Below, piece by piece: positions 1 through 9,923 of a DNA stretch of 64,000 bases. Source of the DNA: Lepturacanthus savala (taxonomy: Eukaryota; Chordata; Actinopteri; Scombriformes; Trichiuridae); contig CM060466.1 of the NCBI GenBank assembly GCA_030544235.1, positions 24,037,575-24,101,574 of the forward strand. Direction: 5' to 3'. Under the pieces are notes generated by a model. That model searched no databases. It worked only from the letters and a program-made list of their open reading frames with translations, and had not been told where the DNA came from. The translations under genes were made by a program, and so were the position numbers. Positions within the stretch are counted from its first letter, which is position 1; every line of letters begins with the position of its first letter.

Positions 1-430
1 GAGACATGAATGAGAGAGTAAAAGATTGAGGAAAACAAAGATTGAACATAGAGGCGATGAGGTTGTAGAGCGGAAAGAGCGAAATACGGACACAGCGGAG
101 GGCAGGAGTGAGTGAGTGAGGGAAGTCAAGATGGAGACAAAGAGTGATAAAGGACGGCAGGGGTTGGTGGGTGGCGGGGGGAGCTCATGTAAGAGAGAGC
201 CGGACAGAGTTAGGAGATGTAAAGTGAAAGAAATAGAGTAGCGGGCGAGCGAGACAACAGGATAGGAGAGTTGGATTAATGAAATAAATGCAGAGGAGGG
301 CTCTGGAGAAAAAAAAATCAGGAGATAGGAAAAGAAGAGGGGCAGGCGGAGAAATAGTGGAGAGATAGAAAGAGGCGGCTGAGACGGGGTGGGGTGGGGG
401 TGGGCAGAGGAAGAGATTAATAGTTTTGTA
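1..430 (+). repeat. Purine-rich low-complexity tract
   Basis: The plus strand is strongly biased to G and A (runs such as GAGAGAG, GGAAAGAG and GAGTGAGTGAGTGAG at about 110-122). The complementary strand reads as a pyrimidine-rich open frame only because of this bias. No protein family is recognisable. The tract runs off the window start. Confidence 0.7.
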
Positions 431-535
431 GATCTGCTCCTGTGTTGCTATACTCAAGAGTAATGCCTTTTTTTCCCACCAATCCTTTCTTCCATCCTCC
501 TAGATTGCCTTTTAAAAGGGCTCTTTGAAATACTC

Positions 536-592
536 TCTCACACACACGCGTGCACACACATACATACATGTACACATACGTGCACACAATGA
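536..592. repeat. Compound CA/CATA microsatellite
   Basis: Interrupted (CA)n with CATA and CGTG variants. This alternating purine-pyrimidine sequence is typical of fish intergenic DNA. Confidence 0.8.
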
Positions 593-857
593 ATATCTGC
601 TGAGATTCACGTAAGCTGTCTCCATTCCAGTGAGCATTTGCCAGCTCACTAATAAGAGAAATTCTTTAATACTGTGCCACTGTGGATTTCAAAGCCACTT
701 ACTGTGGTTCACATGTCTCCGAACACATTCAAAAGCCTTCGGCCCTCAATCTACTGCCATAAATAACCGACAATGCAGAGCAGGTTGGTGCATCTGCAAG
801 GGGGGTGTATGTTGATGTTTGTGTGTGTGCACGTGCTCATGGCACGCAGGTTTGGGA

Positions 858-878
858 GTGTGTGTGTGTGTGTGTGTA
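858..878. repeat. (GT)n microsatellite
   Basis: About ten uninterrupted GT units, directly followed by sequence of normal complexity. Confidence 0.85.
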
Positions 879-889
879 CTGCGTTGGTC

Positions 890-1470
890 ATGCAGGCGAA
901 AAAACACTAAGTATTCCCATCTGCAAGAGCAACTTTGATCTCGGTGCTTATGATTAATTACTTCACCGCTATATCTTTCAGTGCCACTGAGGCTCCGGCG
1001 CAATTCAGCTCAATATCCAACATGTACAACATCAGCATGTTCAAAGCTTAGACGAGTTAACCTATTGTCAGGGGCTCACCTCCTTGTATAAGAAAGAGAC
1101 GGGGTAAAATGCCACAATTTACGACTTCATTATCAAATCCTGCAATGATTAAGCGGGCTTCCTCCTCTAATTTACCCTGGCAAGACTTTCTGTACCATCC
1201 GCCACACGCACGCACACAAAAAGCCCCCATCAAATTATGTTAATGACGGTGTAAAACATTTATGGCGTGGGGTTCTTAGCGGTGTAAACTCTGCATTTCT
1301 ATTCCACTCGACTGTCTTTGGGGCCTCACCTGCAGTAGCACTGTGTTCCTGCGGCTGAAGTTGAGCACAGGCGTCATTAATATTTAGCTCCGGAATGCTA
1401 ATGATCTCTCTGAATCGTATCATCACGCTGCAACCTCCAATTAACCTCTCTAGAACTATATCGTTCTCTT
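890..1470. other. Complex single-copy block; candidate conserved non-coding element
   Basis: Balanced, non-repetitive sequence between microsatellites. It holds several homeodomain-type AT cores (GATTAATTAC near 951, CATTAATATTTAG near 1376, CCAATTAACC near 1437) and TTTATGGC near 1260. There is no open reading frame of interest. Composition resembles vertebrate developmental enhancers, but conservation cannot be seen from one genome, so this is only a candidate. Confidence 0.25.
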
Positions 1471-1473
1471 GCG

Positions 1474-1660
1474 TCCCCCCTCCTCCTCCTCCTCCATTCC
1501 CACCCCTTTCTCTTCCTCTCCCTTCCCTCTTTCTTGCTTTCTTTCTCTCTCTCTTTCTCCCTCTCTCTCTCTCATAGCTGTGCCTTTCCCTCTTCACTCT
1601 CAGTCTCTCTCTGGGACTCTGCCTTTGCCTCCCTAACCCCTTTTTCATCTCCAACTCTCT
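1474..1660 (+). repeat. Pyrimidine-rich tract, CCT then CTTT/CT
   Basis: A nearly continuous C/T strand: a poly-C/CCT part (about 1476-1500), then mixed CTTT and (CT)n (about 1505-1575), then interrupted C/T-rich sequence. Predicted frames across it are low-complexity artefacts. Confidence 0.8.
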
Positions 1661-1707
1661 TTGGCACATTTTTCCTTTCAAAGAATGTATGCTGAGACAG
1701 TTTTCCG

Positions 1708-1729
1708 TTGTGTGTGTGTGTGTGTGTGT
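1708..1729. repeat. (GT)n microsatellite
   Basis: Eleven GT units shortly after the pyrimidine tract. Confidence 0.85.
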
Positions 1730-2152
1730 ATACACCCTGGGTCTGTGCCGCCCAAACGTGAAAGACAGCTCATGTGCCTTTCAGAGTTCATCCAGTCCTG
1801 CGAGAGATCCAAGGCCGCGTCCTCCATTTGTCCTTGGTACATTTTTAATAAAGCTAATCGGAGATTGGTGGGTGAACCTTGTCACCTGCCTGTCACTATT
1901 TCACTTTTCCTTCACTCTGCAGTAGACTTTCTGCGCAAGGGGCAGGGCGAGAGAAGAGCTTTCCCAGGAGCGAACGTGATTCAATAAAGAGTCGAGTGGT
2001 TTTTTTTATTTTTTTTTTTTAAACCATGAGTTATGAAGTTCCTCCACAATATCGTATCCTCATAAAGCCGAGCACAGACATGTGCAGCCTGACTTATGTG
2101 TGCACATACGAATTCAAACTAACAGGCAGCTCATGGGTGCTATATATTATTT

Positions 2153-2153
<1 letters not shown>

Positions 2154-2216
<63 letters not shown>
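2154..2216. repeat. (TA)n microsatellite, about 31 units
   Basis: Uninterrupted TA dinucleotides for about 62 bases. The array is self-complementary, so it can extrude as a cruciform and its length in the assembly may not be exact. Confidence 0.9.
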
Positions 2217-2219
<3 letters not shown>

Positions 2220-2670
2220 TCTGGTATTCTGTAAGGAACAGAACTATCATTGTCAGTGAAAGGCAGGCGGGCAAGTGGTGAACTTGACATTTATATTTTT
2301 GCCATGGCATCCTTCTCAGTATTAACATTTTCACTTGACTCAGCCCCACTGTCCTGTCTTGTAAAAATAAATCTTTCTATACCATCTTCCTTCCACCACC
2401 AGGGTCCCAACAGAATATAAGGTCATCACAGTCACCATGAGTCGAGCCACAATTCAAATTTATTGTTGTTGGTAATATTTTGATGATACAGGCCTGTTTC
2501 ATACTGATGGTGCAAACAACTCATTTATTCATCAGTAACCATGGCTACACAATTCCTCTTGTGATAAACTGAAAGTCCCAATTGCTCAAAAAAAACAAAA
2601 AACAAAAAAACTCAAGGTTTCAACAGCAATGATTTTAAGGCATTGCTAGGTTTTAGGCATGTGATGTGTG

Positions 2671-2696
2671 CCCTCCACTTCCTGCCAAGTGGAGGG
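2671..2696. repeat. Perfect inverted repeat, 10-bp arms
   Basis: CCCTCCACTT at 2671-2680 is the exact reverse complement of AAGTGGAGGG at 2687-2696, with a 6-base loop. The stem is GC-richer than its surroundings. The bases after the stem repeat CAGGAAGT, part of the loop-side sequence. Confidence 0.85.
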
Positions 2697-2769
2697 CAGG
2701 AAGTAAACATGGAAACAGTAGCTATGGAGGAAACAAATGGAGAGAGCGTGTATTGTTCAGTGTGTATTG

Positions 2770-2804
2770 TTCATGCTATCTTTTCAAGGAAAAGATAGCA
2801 TGAA
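2770..2804. repeat. Perfect inverted repeat, 15-bp arms
   Basis: TTCATGCTATCTTTT (2770-2784) and AAAAGATAGCATGAA (2790-2804) are exact reverse complements around a 5-base loop. A direct repeat of GTGTATTGTTCA immediately precedes it. The stem is too short for a typical animal microRNA precursor. No transposon could be assigned. Confidence 0.9.
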
Positions 2805-3888
2805 TTAATAAAACAACACATTGGATGTGACGCCTATTTCCCTGAGTTGTCGACAGAACTGAACGATTTGCCGACATTTTAGGGCATTTACATTTACAAA
2901 TTACCTCGTCCTCCAGACAAATTAAGACACAAAGCAGCAAATGAAAGCTTTCAAAAATTTGAAAGCATACAAATTTTTTGTCAGTGGATGGATCCACAGT
3001 CTCAATACCAAACGGCTCCAAGATGATTAGTGTTTGGGGTTTGCCAGGGGTGAGTGTTTGTTCTTTTTGTTTTATGTGAATATGCTAGCCGCTAGCAATA
3101 TCATCTCCAATGTCAACTAGCAGCCTTGTTTTAAAAAAATGAAACAAAGAGGTTTACTTAAAAAAACAGTTGCTAGATGAGGGTTCTGTTTACCAATCCA
3201 AGGTGTTTATTCAATTTATTCATCAGGAGAATGATACTAAGATCTCGTCCTTATGATTCTAAAGCTCCACATTACACTAATGTAAATGATCATTTAACGA
3301 CAACCTAATGATATATAAACAAGTTTCTAATTAATTCTAATATAGACCTACCTCTGATGAAGTCGCTGTAGACACAGGCATTAGTGACTCAGCTCCTCCA
3401 GCACACAAATGTAGATTAAATATCCACCGTTTGCGACAGCTGTTTCCATTTTTCACCTTAAGAAAATTTTGGATACTCTGAAAAACCCTTGACCATTTTC
3501 TCTGTTTGACTGATTGGCACAGCCATAAAAGACCCAAAGTTGTTCTTCTTAGCTTTTTTTTCATGTGCCTATTTGCACTGTTAGCATTCCCTGTTGGAAT
3601 GTTCAACCTTTGTTGGTTTGGGAAAAAAACAACTGTCTGCATTAGGGGATTGCAAAATTAATGATACAGTGGTGCAAAGCACCACTCAAAATGAATTCAA
3701 CTACTTTGGCTCACCACTACCAAAGCATCACTTCCCTCCACATCTTTTATGGAGGCGCTGAACAGATAGGTGATGGCCAGATGGACGGAAAATTGTAGGT
3801 GACATCAACCCAATGAGTCACTACAACTTCCCTTGTGTCCCAAAGAGCCTATTTCTTCCCTCCTCAAAGCAAGCTCAAATATATAAAT

Positions 3889-4770
3889 ATAGCTTCAAGC
3901 AGCAATTCCAGGATTCAAGCCAACACAGACTGCAAAAATGAACATTTCAAAACCTCATTTAAAAATATCCACCAAGTTTAGCGATGTTTGTACAAATTGT
4001 CATTGATCCATAGCCAAATTTTCATCATATGGAACGGGTGCCAGCCCCGGGTGAGTGGTGCACAAGTGTTTCAACATTGTTATGAAACATATCCTACAAG
4101 TTTTGTAATGATTGGACAAATAATTTAATTTAAATGGATTATAGTATATGGGTGATCTGAATAAAATTTTTCAGACTACGTTTTAAGTACTTCTGTGGCC
4201 ATATTCTGCAGGTTTGTGATTGTGATGTCGTCATCAATGTTCTATTTATGTGTTGAACCAAGCTCTTTTGAAGGTCATTAGGCAATCTTTTTTATTTGTA
4301 TTTTATTTTTGTAGCATAGATGCCTTTATTACACAGCAGCCAGACAGGAAGTAATGGGAAAGAGTGGGAGACATGCAGCAACGGACTGTTTTGGCCGAGA
4401 CTTGAACCAGAAGAGCAAAATTCTGTGTGGTAAGTGCTCTACCCCTACACCACTGCAGCACATTGTTAGTCAATGTCTTTAAAAGTAAATGAGATATCAA
4501 CAGGCTTTATGTAATTTTGAATGAGCTTTGCTTAATATTGACCCACAGAAAATTCAGTAGTAATCACACCTATGGTTTAGGATGTGGAAACATTTAAAGA
4601 AAACTATGTTTTTTTTTTTTTGTTTTGTTTTGTTTTAGTTGTAGCACCAGCACCACCAGTTGATTGGTTTCATATTTCATGGGCAGCATTTGCACACAAC
4701 ATCTAATCAATGGGACAAATCTCATGTCTCTACCATTTACCATCTAACATAAAGGTTGCAAAACCATTTG
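3889..4770 (+). repeat. Probable old interspersed repeat, class unassigned, interrupted by a SINE
   Basis: The parts at about 3889-4290 and 4500-4770 match, from memory, one fish interspersed repeat (for example CCATATTCTGCAGGTTTGTG near 4199 and TGTAGCACCAGCACCACCAG near 4640). The intervening stretch holds the minus-strand SINE. This was not checked against a library, and the outer boundaries are approximate. There is no coding capacity. A T-rich run lies at about 4608-4637. Confidence 0.35.
4303..4465 (-). mobile_element. tRNA-derived SINE, minus strand
   Basis: Read on the minus strand, about 4461-4391 looks like a tRNA-derived head. It has an A-box-like TGGTGTAGGGGTAGAGCA and, about 30 bases on, a B-box-like GGTTCAAGTCT. 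The SINE body follows (GCTGCATGTCTCCCAC, then a purine/pyrimidine-biased part near 4340-4375) and ends in an A-rich tail (T-rich on the plus strand, about 4290-4310). The cloverleaf cannot be completed, so this is a SINE and not a functional tRNA gene. Fish genomes carry many such copies. Confidence 0.65.
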
Positions 4771-4829
4771 TTAGGAAAAATAAAAGACAATAGGATGAAG
4801 AGCCTCACGTCGAACCCTCATGATGATAT

Positions 4830-5125
4830 TTGTCTTTTTATACACTTACTCCAGCCTTGCTAATGTATTGCAGTACATACTCTTGCCCTCTTTTGTATCT
4901 CTTCCCTTCATTTTTCTCCCTCCCTCTCTTTTGTAGCAGTGATTGTGATGAATTGAGTCATCTTAAGTGTTTCCTCTCTTTTGCGTCCCGGGAGGATTTC
5001 AATCCCCCTCTATTTTCCCTCTACTCCCCCTCCTTCCACCGGATCCCCTCAATTTCTGTGCGCTGATCCAGCCATCTTTAACATTATTGCAGTTGTTTTC
5101 TCTATCTCCTTCTACCTTTTTTATG

Positions 5126-5128
<3 letters not shown>
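4830..5128 (+). other. Pyrimidine-leaning sequence before a (CT)n array
   Basis: C/T-rich but interrupted. Overlapping short frames here are compositional artefacts with no recognisable domain. Confidence 0.5.

Positions 5129-5161
<33 letters not shown>
5129..5161 (+). repeat. (CT)n microsatellite
   Basis: Sixteen uninterrupted CT units followed by CCCTCC. Confidence 0.9.
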
Positions 5162-5163
<2 letters not shown>

Positions 5164-6485
5164 CTCCATCCCTTTCCTTTATTCTGAAAGCACTACTCAA
5201 ATCACAATCATTCTTTTAGACCGGCTCTACCACCTCCACCACCTCGCTGCAGTAAATAGATAATTTGCAGAATGGTGAGTGAACAGGTATTAATAGTAGC
5301 AAGCTATGAGTTGTACTACATATCAAATGGAAGCCATGACAGGCTGTGAGGATGCTTGTCATGTTTTCACAAAAAAAAAAAAAAACAGTCACACATGCAC
5401 AAACAAATACACATCAACGCCACTGCAGTCCTTTCCCAAGGTCACGACCTGCAGTTGTTCTGCATCATAACAACAGTGCCGGCAACACCCAAGTCATCTA
5501 CAGGGAGGAAATCAGGGCAGAGTTTTAATCAACTACTGAAAACAGGGTGCAGTTAATCATCAATGAAATGGTGTCACTGCAACTGACGCATGATGATTTA
5601 AAAATATATTGCACCCTGTGAAGTACCGGAAAGGTGTTTCTTGATGCCGCTTTTGAAAAGTAATATTCGGGGTCATCAGATTAGTGAGGAGTTCTGAGTG
5701 AGCGGGTAGCACAAATTTTAACTATCATGGGGTGGGGGGGACATATTTTTTATGTTAATCCCATGACAAATATTTCCTCAAAGAAGCGCAGACCTAGAGG
5801 AACTAATACCTCCCTATCAAAACATCCCCATCAGACTGTCTGAAGCCATAAGTACTGCAAGCTTTGTGTTTGAAATGTTCTGGAAAAGTAGCAGCTGCCT
5901 CAGCCTCTCCTTAGCGGAGAACAGTCACTCACACACACCCCCCACCCCCCGGCAGCCTTTTTATACAATTGTTATCACACGCGTGTGCCTAGTGGGGCTT
6001 CTCTTAATGGAGGAGAGAACTTCCGCATGAAATGTATCTGCAGTACAGCACTTGGCGCGAGATGCCTTTGATTTGCCAATCAAGATGGTGACTTTTGAAC
6101 GACCGCCACCGCTACAGCATAGACAGCCAGTCAGAGGGCTGTCAGTGTTCAAAGCCAAGGGCCCTCTCAGTTTAACAGTCTCAGTGTGCCGCTACTCCCA
6201 CACTTCAAGAGACGGCACATCAAGGGGCTGTTGCTGTTGAATTGTATACATCTTGACAAACGCGCAAACTTGATCACACTGAGCAATATACAACCAGCGC
6301 AGAGGTCGCGTACGCATCAACAGTGGCCTGTGCTCGCCCAGTGATGCAAACAAACACATACGGGCACACACAATACACATACTACAATGCAGCTTTCTGG
6401 GCTGGCTGTGTTGGCAGATGAAACCGTTTAACACTGTCTCATCTGCTCTCTGCTTTGCCAGCACTGCTATGGGGCACAGCCAGGT
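5162..6485. other. Mixed single-copy sequence, no gene recognised
   Basis: Contains an A14 run (about 5372-5385), a G-run (about 5732-5740) and C-rich GT-box-like sequence (about 5934-5952). The part at 5980-6130 is of balanced composition and could be conserved non-coding DNA, but nothing in it can be named. Confidence 0.4.
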
Positions 6486-6840
6486 GCAGGGAGATAGAGA
6501 CAGCAAACGAGAGAAAGAAAGCAGAGAGAGAGTGGGTGGTGGGGGGTGGGGGGGGCAAATTAAAAGAGGATGAAGTAGTGCCTAATGGCAATGCACCAGG
6601 GCTGGAAGGAAGTGAGTATAGGGAAGGGAAAGAACAACAAAAGTGTCGGTGTGAATGTGAGGTGGCTGCAAAAACAGCAGAATAGAAGAGAAAGTTAGAA
6701 AAAAAAAACAAGGGCAGCAAACAGCTGGAGATAGAAAGCGGGAGGGAAAACGGAGAAAAAAAAGACGGCGACAAAAACGGATGGATGGGGTGATATGTAA
6801 AAGCAAAAAAAAAGGGAATCAAACCTCGCGGCACTGCTCG
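6486..6840 (+). repeat. Purine-rich tract
   Basis: Strong G/A bias on the plus strand, with GAGAGAAAGAAAGCAGAGAG, a G-rich run near 6537-6556 and A8 runs. Apparent reading frames on both strands follow from this bias. Confidence 0.7.
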
Positions 6841-7402
6841 AGCAAGCAGGTGTTGATGAATGCGAATCGATGCCACTTCAATCGCTCAGACAGGGTGGTG
6901 TCATCCTCACCACTATTTTCGACATCCGAGAAAGAACTAGGAAATTGCTACAAGAGTAGAACTTTTCAAGGATTTAACCATCATTACTGTGAATCTTGCC
7001 CGTTTTCACATAATCAATTGTATTTTTTTAGAAGGAAAAAAGGAGAAAAATGGACGTGTTTCAACAGTTGGGCCCAGTATTCCCTAAGACTGCTGCACTG
7101 TGAGACTTTGAAACCCACTTGCCATCGCCTAGTTCACCTATGTCACACCTGTCAACAGGGACAAGGTGAGCAATGGCTGTGGCTTCTGTTGTTGCATGTG
7201 TTCTAATTATTGCGATAACAGAGTGCACGGTATACTGTCATGTAATGCAATGCAATATCATTTGTGGATGATGTTGCATGTACCCGGAGAACAATAAACA
7301 TTTCCATATTAGCTCTGCTGAGTGCCTTCCACTGACAAATATGCCAACTACTTTTAGCAACCATGAACAGAGCAAATAATGGCCTTATCTCTGCATGAAT
7401 TT
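6841..7402. other. Sequence without recognised features
   Basis: A chance plus-strand frame of about 140 codons crosses the purine tract into this region. It matches no family I know and includes low-complexity residues. No splice-site context supports an exon. Confidence 0.4.
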
Positions 7403-7708
7403 AAGGGCATTTTCACACCACTAGTTTGATTATTTGGTCTGCACCAGACAATAAAATTGATCCGATTCATGTTTCATCAACGTTTATCTTCAAGCAAACA
7501 GGAAATAATTAGTATCCACTCCCATGATGCATCTTAAATTTGGACCCAAATTCACATTCTCACCAGAAGGACCGCACAAAAGTTTTTCATTTGGTGCAGA
7601 GTCAATCGGACCGAGACCACCTCTTTCTGGAGGTCTCGGTCTGCTTGAGTTAGTGCACCCAAGTGCAACTGAGGGTGCACCCTTTATCAGGCAATAAATA
7701 TTAATATG
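7403..7708 (+). mobile_element. Left part of an old TIR DNA-transposon-like repeat
   Basis: Starts with AAGGGCATTTTCACACCA. A related inverted terminus, GGTGTGAAAGCATCCAAA, lies at 11596-11613. An internal hairpin has 9-bp arms (ACCGAGACC 7610-7618 and GGTCTCGGT 7632-7640). The segment around it recurs in direct orientation at about 11430-11560. I read both pieces as one or two copies of the same non-autonomous family, split by later insertions. Superfamily is not assigned; hAT-like or PIF/Harbinger-like are possible. Confidence 0.5.
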
Positions 7709-8230
7709 TACACTACTGTTCAAAAGTTTGGGGTCACTACAATGAAGATAACTTTATCAGAAATACACTCTATACATTGCTAATGAGGTAAATATTCTAT
7801 ATAATATAATAATATATATTCTGTAATATAAACTACTCTAGCTGCAAATGCCTGTTTTTTGGTGAAACTAAAAAGGGTATGATGTTTACATAGGTGTATA
7901 GAGGCCCATTTCCAGCAACTCTCACTCCAGTGTTCTAATGGTACAATGTGTTTGATCAATGCGTCAGAAGGCTAATGCATGATTAGAAAATTCTTGTGCA
8001 ATCATGTTAGCACAGCTGAAAACAGTTTAGCTAGTTAGAGAAGCTATAAAACTGACCTTCCTTTAGCAAAAGCAAAGTTTTAAGTAAAAAATTATTTGAA
8101 ATACAAATCATTATTTCTAACCTTGTCAATGTCTAGACTATATTTTCTATTTATTTTACAACTCATGGTGGTCAATAAAAGTTTGACTTTTCATAGGAAA
8201 TACAAAATTGTTTATTTTCTGGTAGAAATG
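7709..8230 (+). mobile_element. Tc1-like MITE, copy 1 (forward)
   Basis: Begins TACACTACTGTTCAAAAG followed by TTTGGGGTCAC, the TIR shared by the copies at 37921, 46263, 54695 and 57821. Internal blocks shared with other copies include AGCTGCAAATG, TATAGAGGCCCATTTCCAGC and CAATCATGTTAGCACAGCTG. The right TIR is decayed, so the end is approximate. It carries no transposase. The TA at the start fits Tc1/mariner target choice. Confidence 0.8.
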
Positions 8231-8320
8231 TGCCTCACAATGGAGAGACCCATTCAGAAATTGCTACCTGCTCTGTCTTCATGTATTACATCAATTGTAT
8301 TGGCCATTTTGGAAACATAT

Positions 8321-8628
8321 TGTCATGATTTGACTCCCTCGCTGTAAGTCTGTTCCTGAATATCCTTGCCATTGCTGCCTGAAGCTTATCACTTAATACG
8401 TTTTGCTGCTTTGCCCTCCTCTGTGATTTTCCTCCAGAGCGCCTTTTGTTGGATTTTTGGATTTCTGTTGGATTTTGGACTGTTGCAGATTTTTGTTTGA
8501 TTTTGAACTTTTGTGAATTTTCTGTTGGATTCAAACTTTTCTTTTGAACTCTGCCTCATCAAAAGATAATAAACTGTTCCCATTTGATTTCATGCCGCTA
8601 CTGGGTTCCTTTTCTGAAAACCAAGACA
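8321..8628 (+). repeat. 5' LTR of the Gypsy element (308 bp, internally deleted)
   Basis: Aligns along its length to the 3' LTR (10831-11257). It lacks the 125 bases corresponding to 10850-10974, just inside the left end in the U3 promoter part. It ends GAAAACCAAGACA. A poly(A) signal AATAAA is at 8568-8573. Loss of U3 sequence from the 5' copy probably reduced promoter activity. Confidence 0.92.
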
Positions 8629-8649
8629 GTATGATCAGAACACAAAAAG

Positions 8650-8767
8650 ATGAACCCCGCAGAACCAGATCAGATGAGAACCATTCTGGAGCAACAGGGT
8701 GTGCTTCTGGGGTGACACCAGTCTCAGCTGGCAGAGATTGCAGGGGCCCTGCGTTCCAGTTTCAGGA
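8650..8767 (+). pseudogene. Gag N-terminal remnant
   Basis: The ATG at 8650 opens 21 codons starting MNPAEPDQ, 21 bases past the 5' LTR and in the position expected for gag. TGA at 8713 stops the frame. Further gag-like sequence (CTCAGCTGGCAGAG) continues in another frame, then jumps directly to protease sequence. Capsid and zinc-knuckle coding is absent. In an intact element this protein would form the cytoplasmic virus-like particle. Confidence 0.6.
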
Positions 8768-8869
8768 AACCACCATGATAAACCGAACTTCTATGTAATT
8801 CAGTCTCCCCAGGCCCCCGTAGTACTTGGACATCCCTGGCTGGTCAACACAACCCCTACATTGACTGGG
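8768..8869 (+). pseudogene. Retropepsin C-terminal remnant
   Basis: A 34-codon open stretch contains PVVLGHPWL, matching the end of Gypsy aspartic proteases (hydrophobic-LG-x-PWL followed by a His/Asn-Pro turn). It ends at TGA 8870. The catalytic Asp-Thr/Ser-Gly segment is missing, having been lost in the deletion that joins gag to this piece. In intact elements this enzyme cleaves the Gag-Pol polyprotein. Confidence 0.7.
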
Positions 8870-9552
8870 TGAGTAAGAGGATTGTTGGGTGGAGCCCTTC
8901 CTGTCACAATAACTGTCTCCTTCAGGCCCAAACCCAGTTACCTCCAGACTCAGGACCCAAGGAAGAGTTGCCGGACCTGTTGAGCTTGCTGCCTGAGTAC
9001 CTGGACCTCAAGGCAGTCTTCAGCAAGTCCCGAGCAACATCCTTACCTCCACATTGCCCTTATGACTGTGCCACTGATCTCCGGCCTGGTACGTCTCCCC
9101 CTAGAGGTTGCCTCTACTCGCTGTCCCGCCCTGAGACCAAGGCTATGAACAGGTACATTCAGGACTCCTTAGCAACAGGTATTATTCCATCCTCCTTTGT
9201 GGAGAGGAAGGATGGCTCCCTACGTCCCTGCATTGACTATCATGGCCTCAATAATATCACGGTGAAGAACAGTTACCCCCTCCCACTCATGTCATCTGCT
9301 TTTGAACTACTCCAGGAGGCTTCCATATTCACTAAACTCAATCTCCGCAATGCTTATCATCTGGTCAGAATACGTGAGGGTGATGAGTGGAAGACTGCTT
9401 TTAATACTGCCAGCAGCCATTATGAATATCTGGTGATGCTTTTTGGACTTACTAATGCTGCCTTTTTTCAAGCTTTGGTTAACTATGTGCTCGGAGATAT
9501 CTTAAATCAGATCATGTCTCCCATGTCCATAAGGTCCTCCAATGCCTGTTAG
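8869..9552 (+). pseudogene. Gypsy reverse transcriptase remnant, motif A Asp to Asn
   Basis: A 227-codon frame with typical Gypsy RT landmarks: VFSKSRA near residue 45, CLYSLSRPE, RPCIDYHGLN (motif 1-2 region), FTKLNLRNAYHLVRI and LFGLTNAAFFQALVN. In motif A the catalytic Asp is replaced by Asn at residue 158 (codon 9340-9342). After VLGDI the frame runs into unrelated codons, and the YxDD box carrying the other two catalytic aspartates is absent. In a live element the enzyme copies the RNA into cDNA in the cytoplasmic particle. This one cannot act. The first ATG is a matter of frame opening only: the real protein would be part of a Gag-Pol polyprotein. Confidence 0.92.
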
Positions 9553-9923
9553 AGAATCAACTTTTCGTCAAGATTGAGAAGTGTGAGTTTCACCGGGACA
9601 CTGTTGGCTTCCTGGGGTCTATCATCACTCCTGGGGCGGTCCAGATGGGAGATTGGAAGATCAAAGCAGTGTCGGAGTGGCCCACAACATCTTCTCGCCT
9701 GAAGCTTCAATGCTTCCTAGGGTTTGCAAACTTTTACTGTCGATTCATCCAGAATTATAGTACCCTAACAGCTCCCCTTACTACCCTCACCTCCCCATCT
9801 GTCAGGTTTGTATGGTCAACATCCGCGGCGGGGGCATTCCAGTCGCTGAAGCAACGGTTCAGCTCCAGTTCTAACCCAACCAGACCCCCTTCAGAAGTTC
9901 ATAGTGGAGGTAGACACCTCTGA
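9513..9923 (+). pseudogene. RT thumb/connection and start of RNase H, frameshifted
   Basis: An open frame from 9513 to 9923, shifted relative to the upstream RT frame, gives the expected continuation: KIEKCEFH, GFLGSIITPG, FLGFANFYCRFI and a long Thr/Ser-rich stretch. The overlap with the upstream frame marks where the YxDD region was deleted. Near the end another frameshift moves the RNase H start into a new frame. Confidence 0.88.

Larger units (their letters stand above)
2217..3888. other. AT-rich sequence without recognised genes
   Basis: No coding potential or known repeat was recognised. The stretch contains two perfect short hairpins, annotated separately, and an A-rich run near 2587-2612. 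GCTAGC occurs as a small near-palindrome around 3085-3100. Confidence 0.5.

Noticed and set aside
1235..1735. 166-codon minus-strand frame
   Set aside because: Mostly Arg/Glu/Lys from the complementary purine strand and Gly from CCT repeats. A low-complexity artefact.
2770..2804. MicroRNA precursor
   Set aside because: A 35-base perfect hairpin is too short for an animal pre-miRNA, and no extended pairing is visible in the flanks.
4391..4461. Functional tRNA gene on the minus strand
   Set aside because: A/B-box-like motifs are present, but arms of the cloverleaf do not pair and the 3' part continues into a SINE body.
6781..7206. 141-codon plus-strand frame
   Set aside because: It starts in a purine-rich tract, has no recognisable domain and no splice or promoter context.
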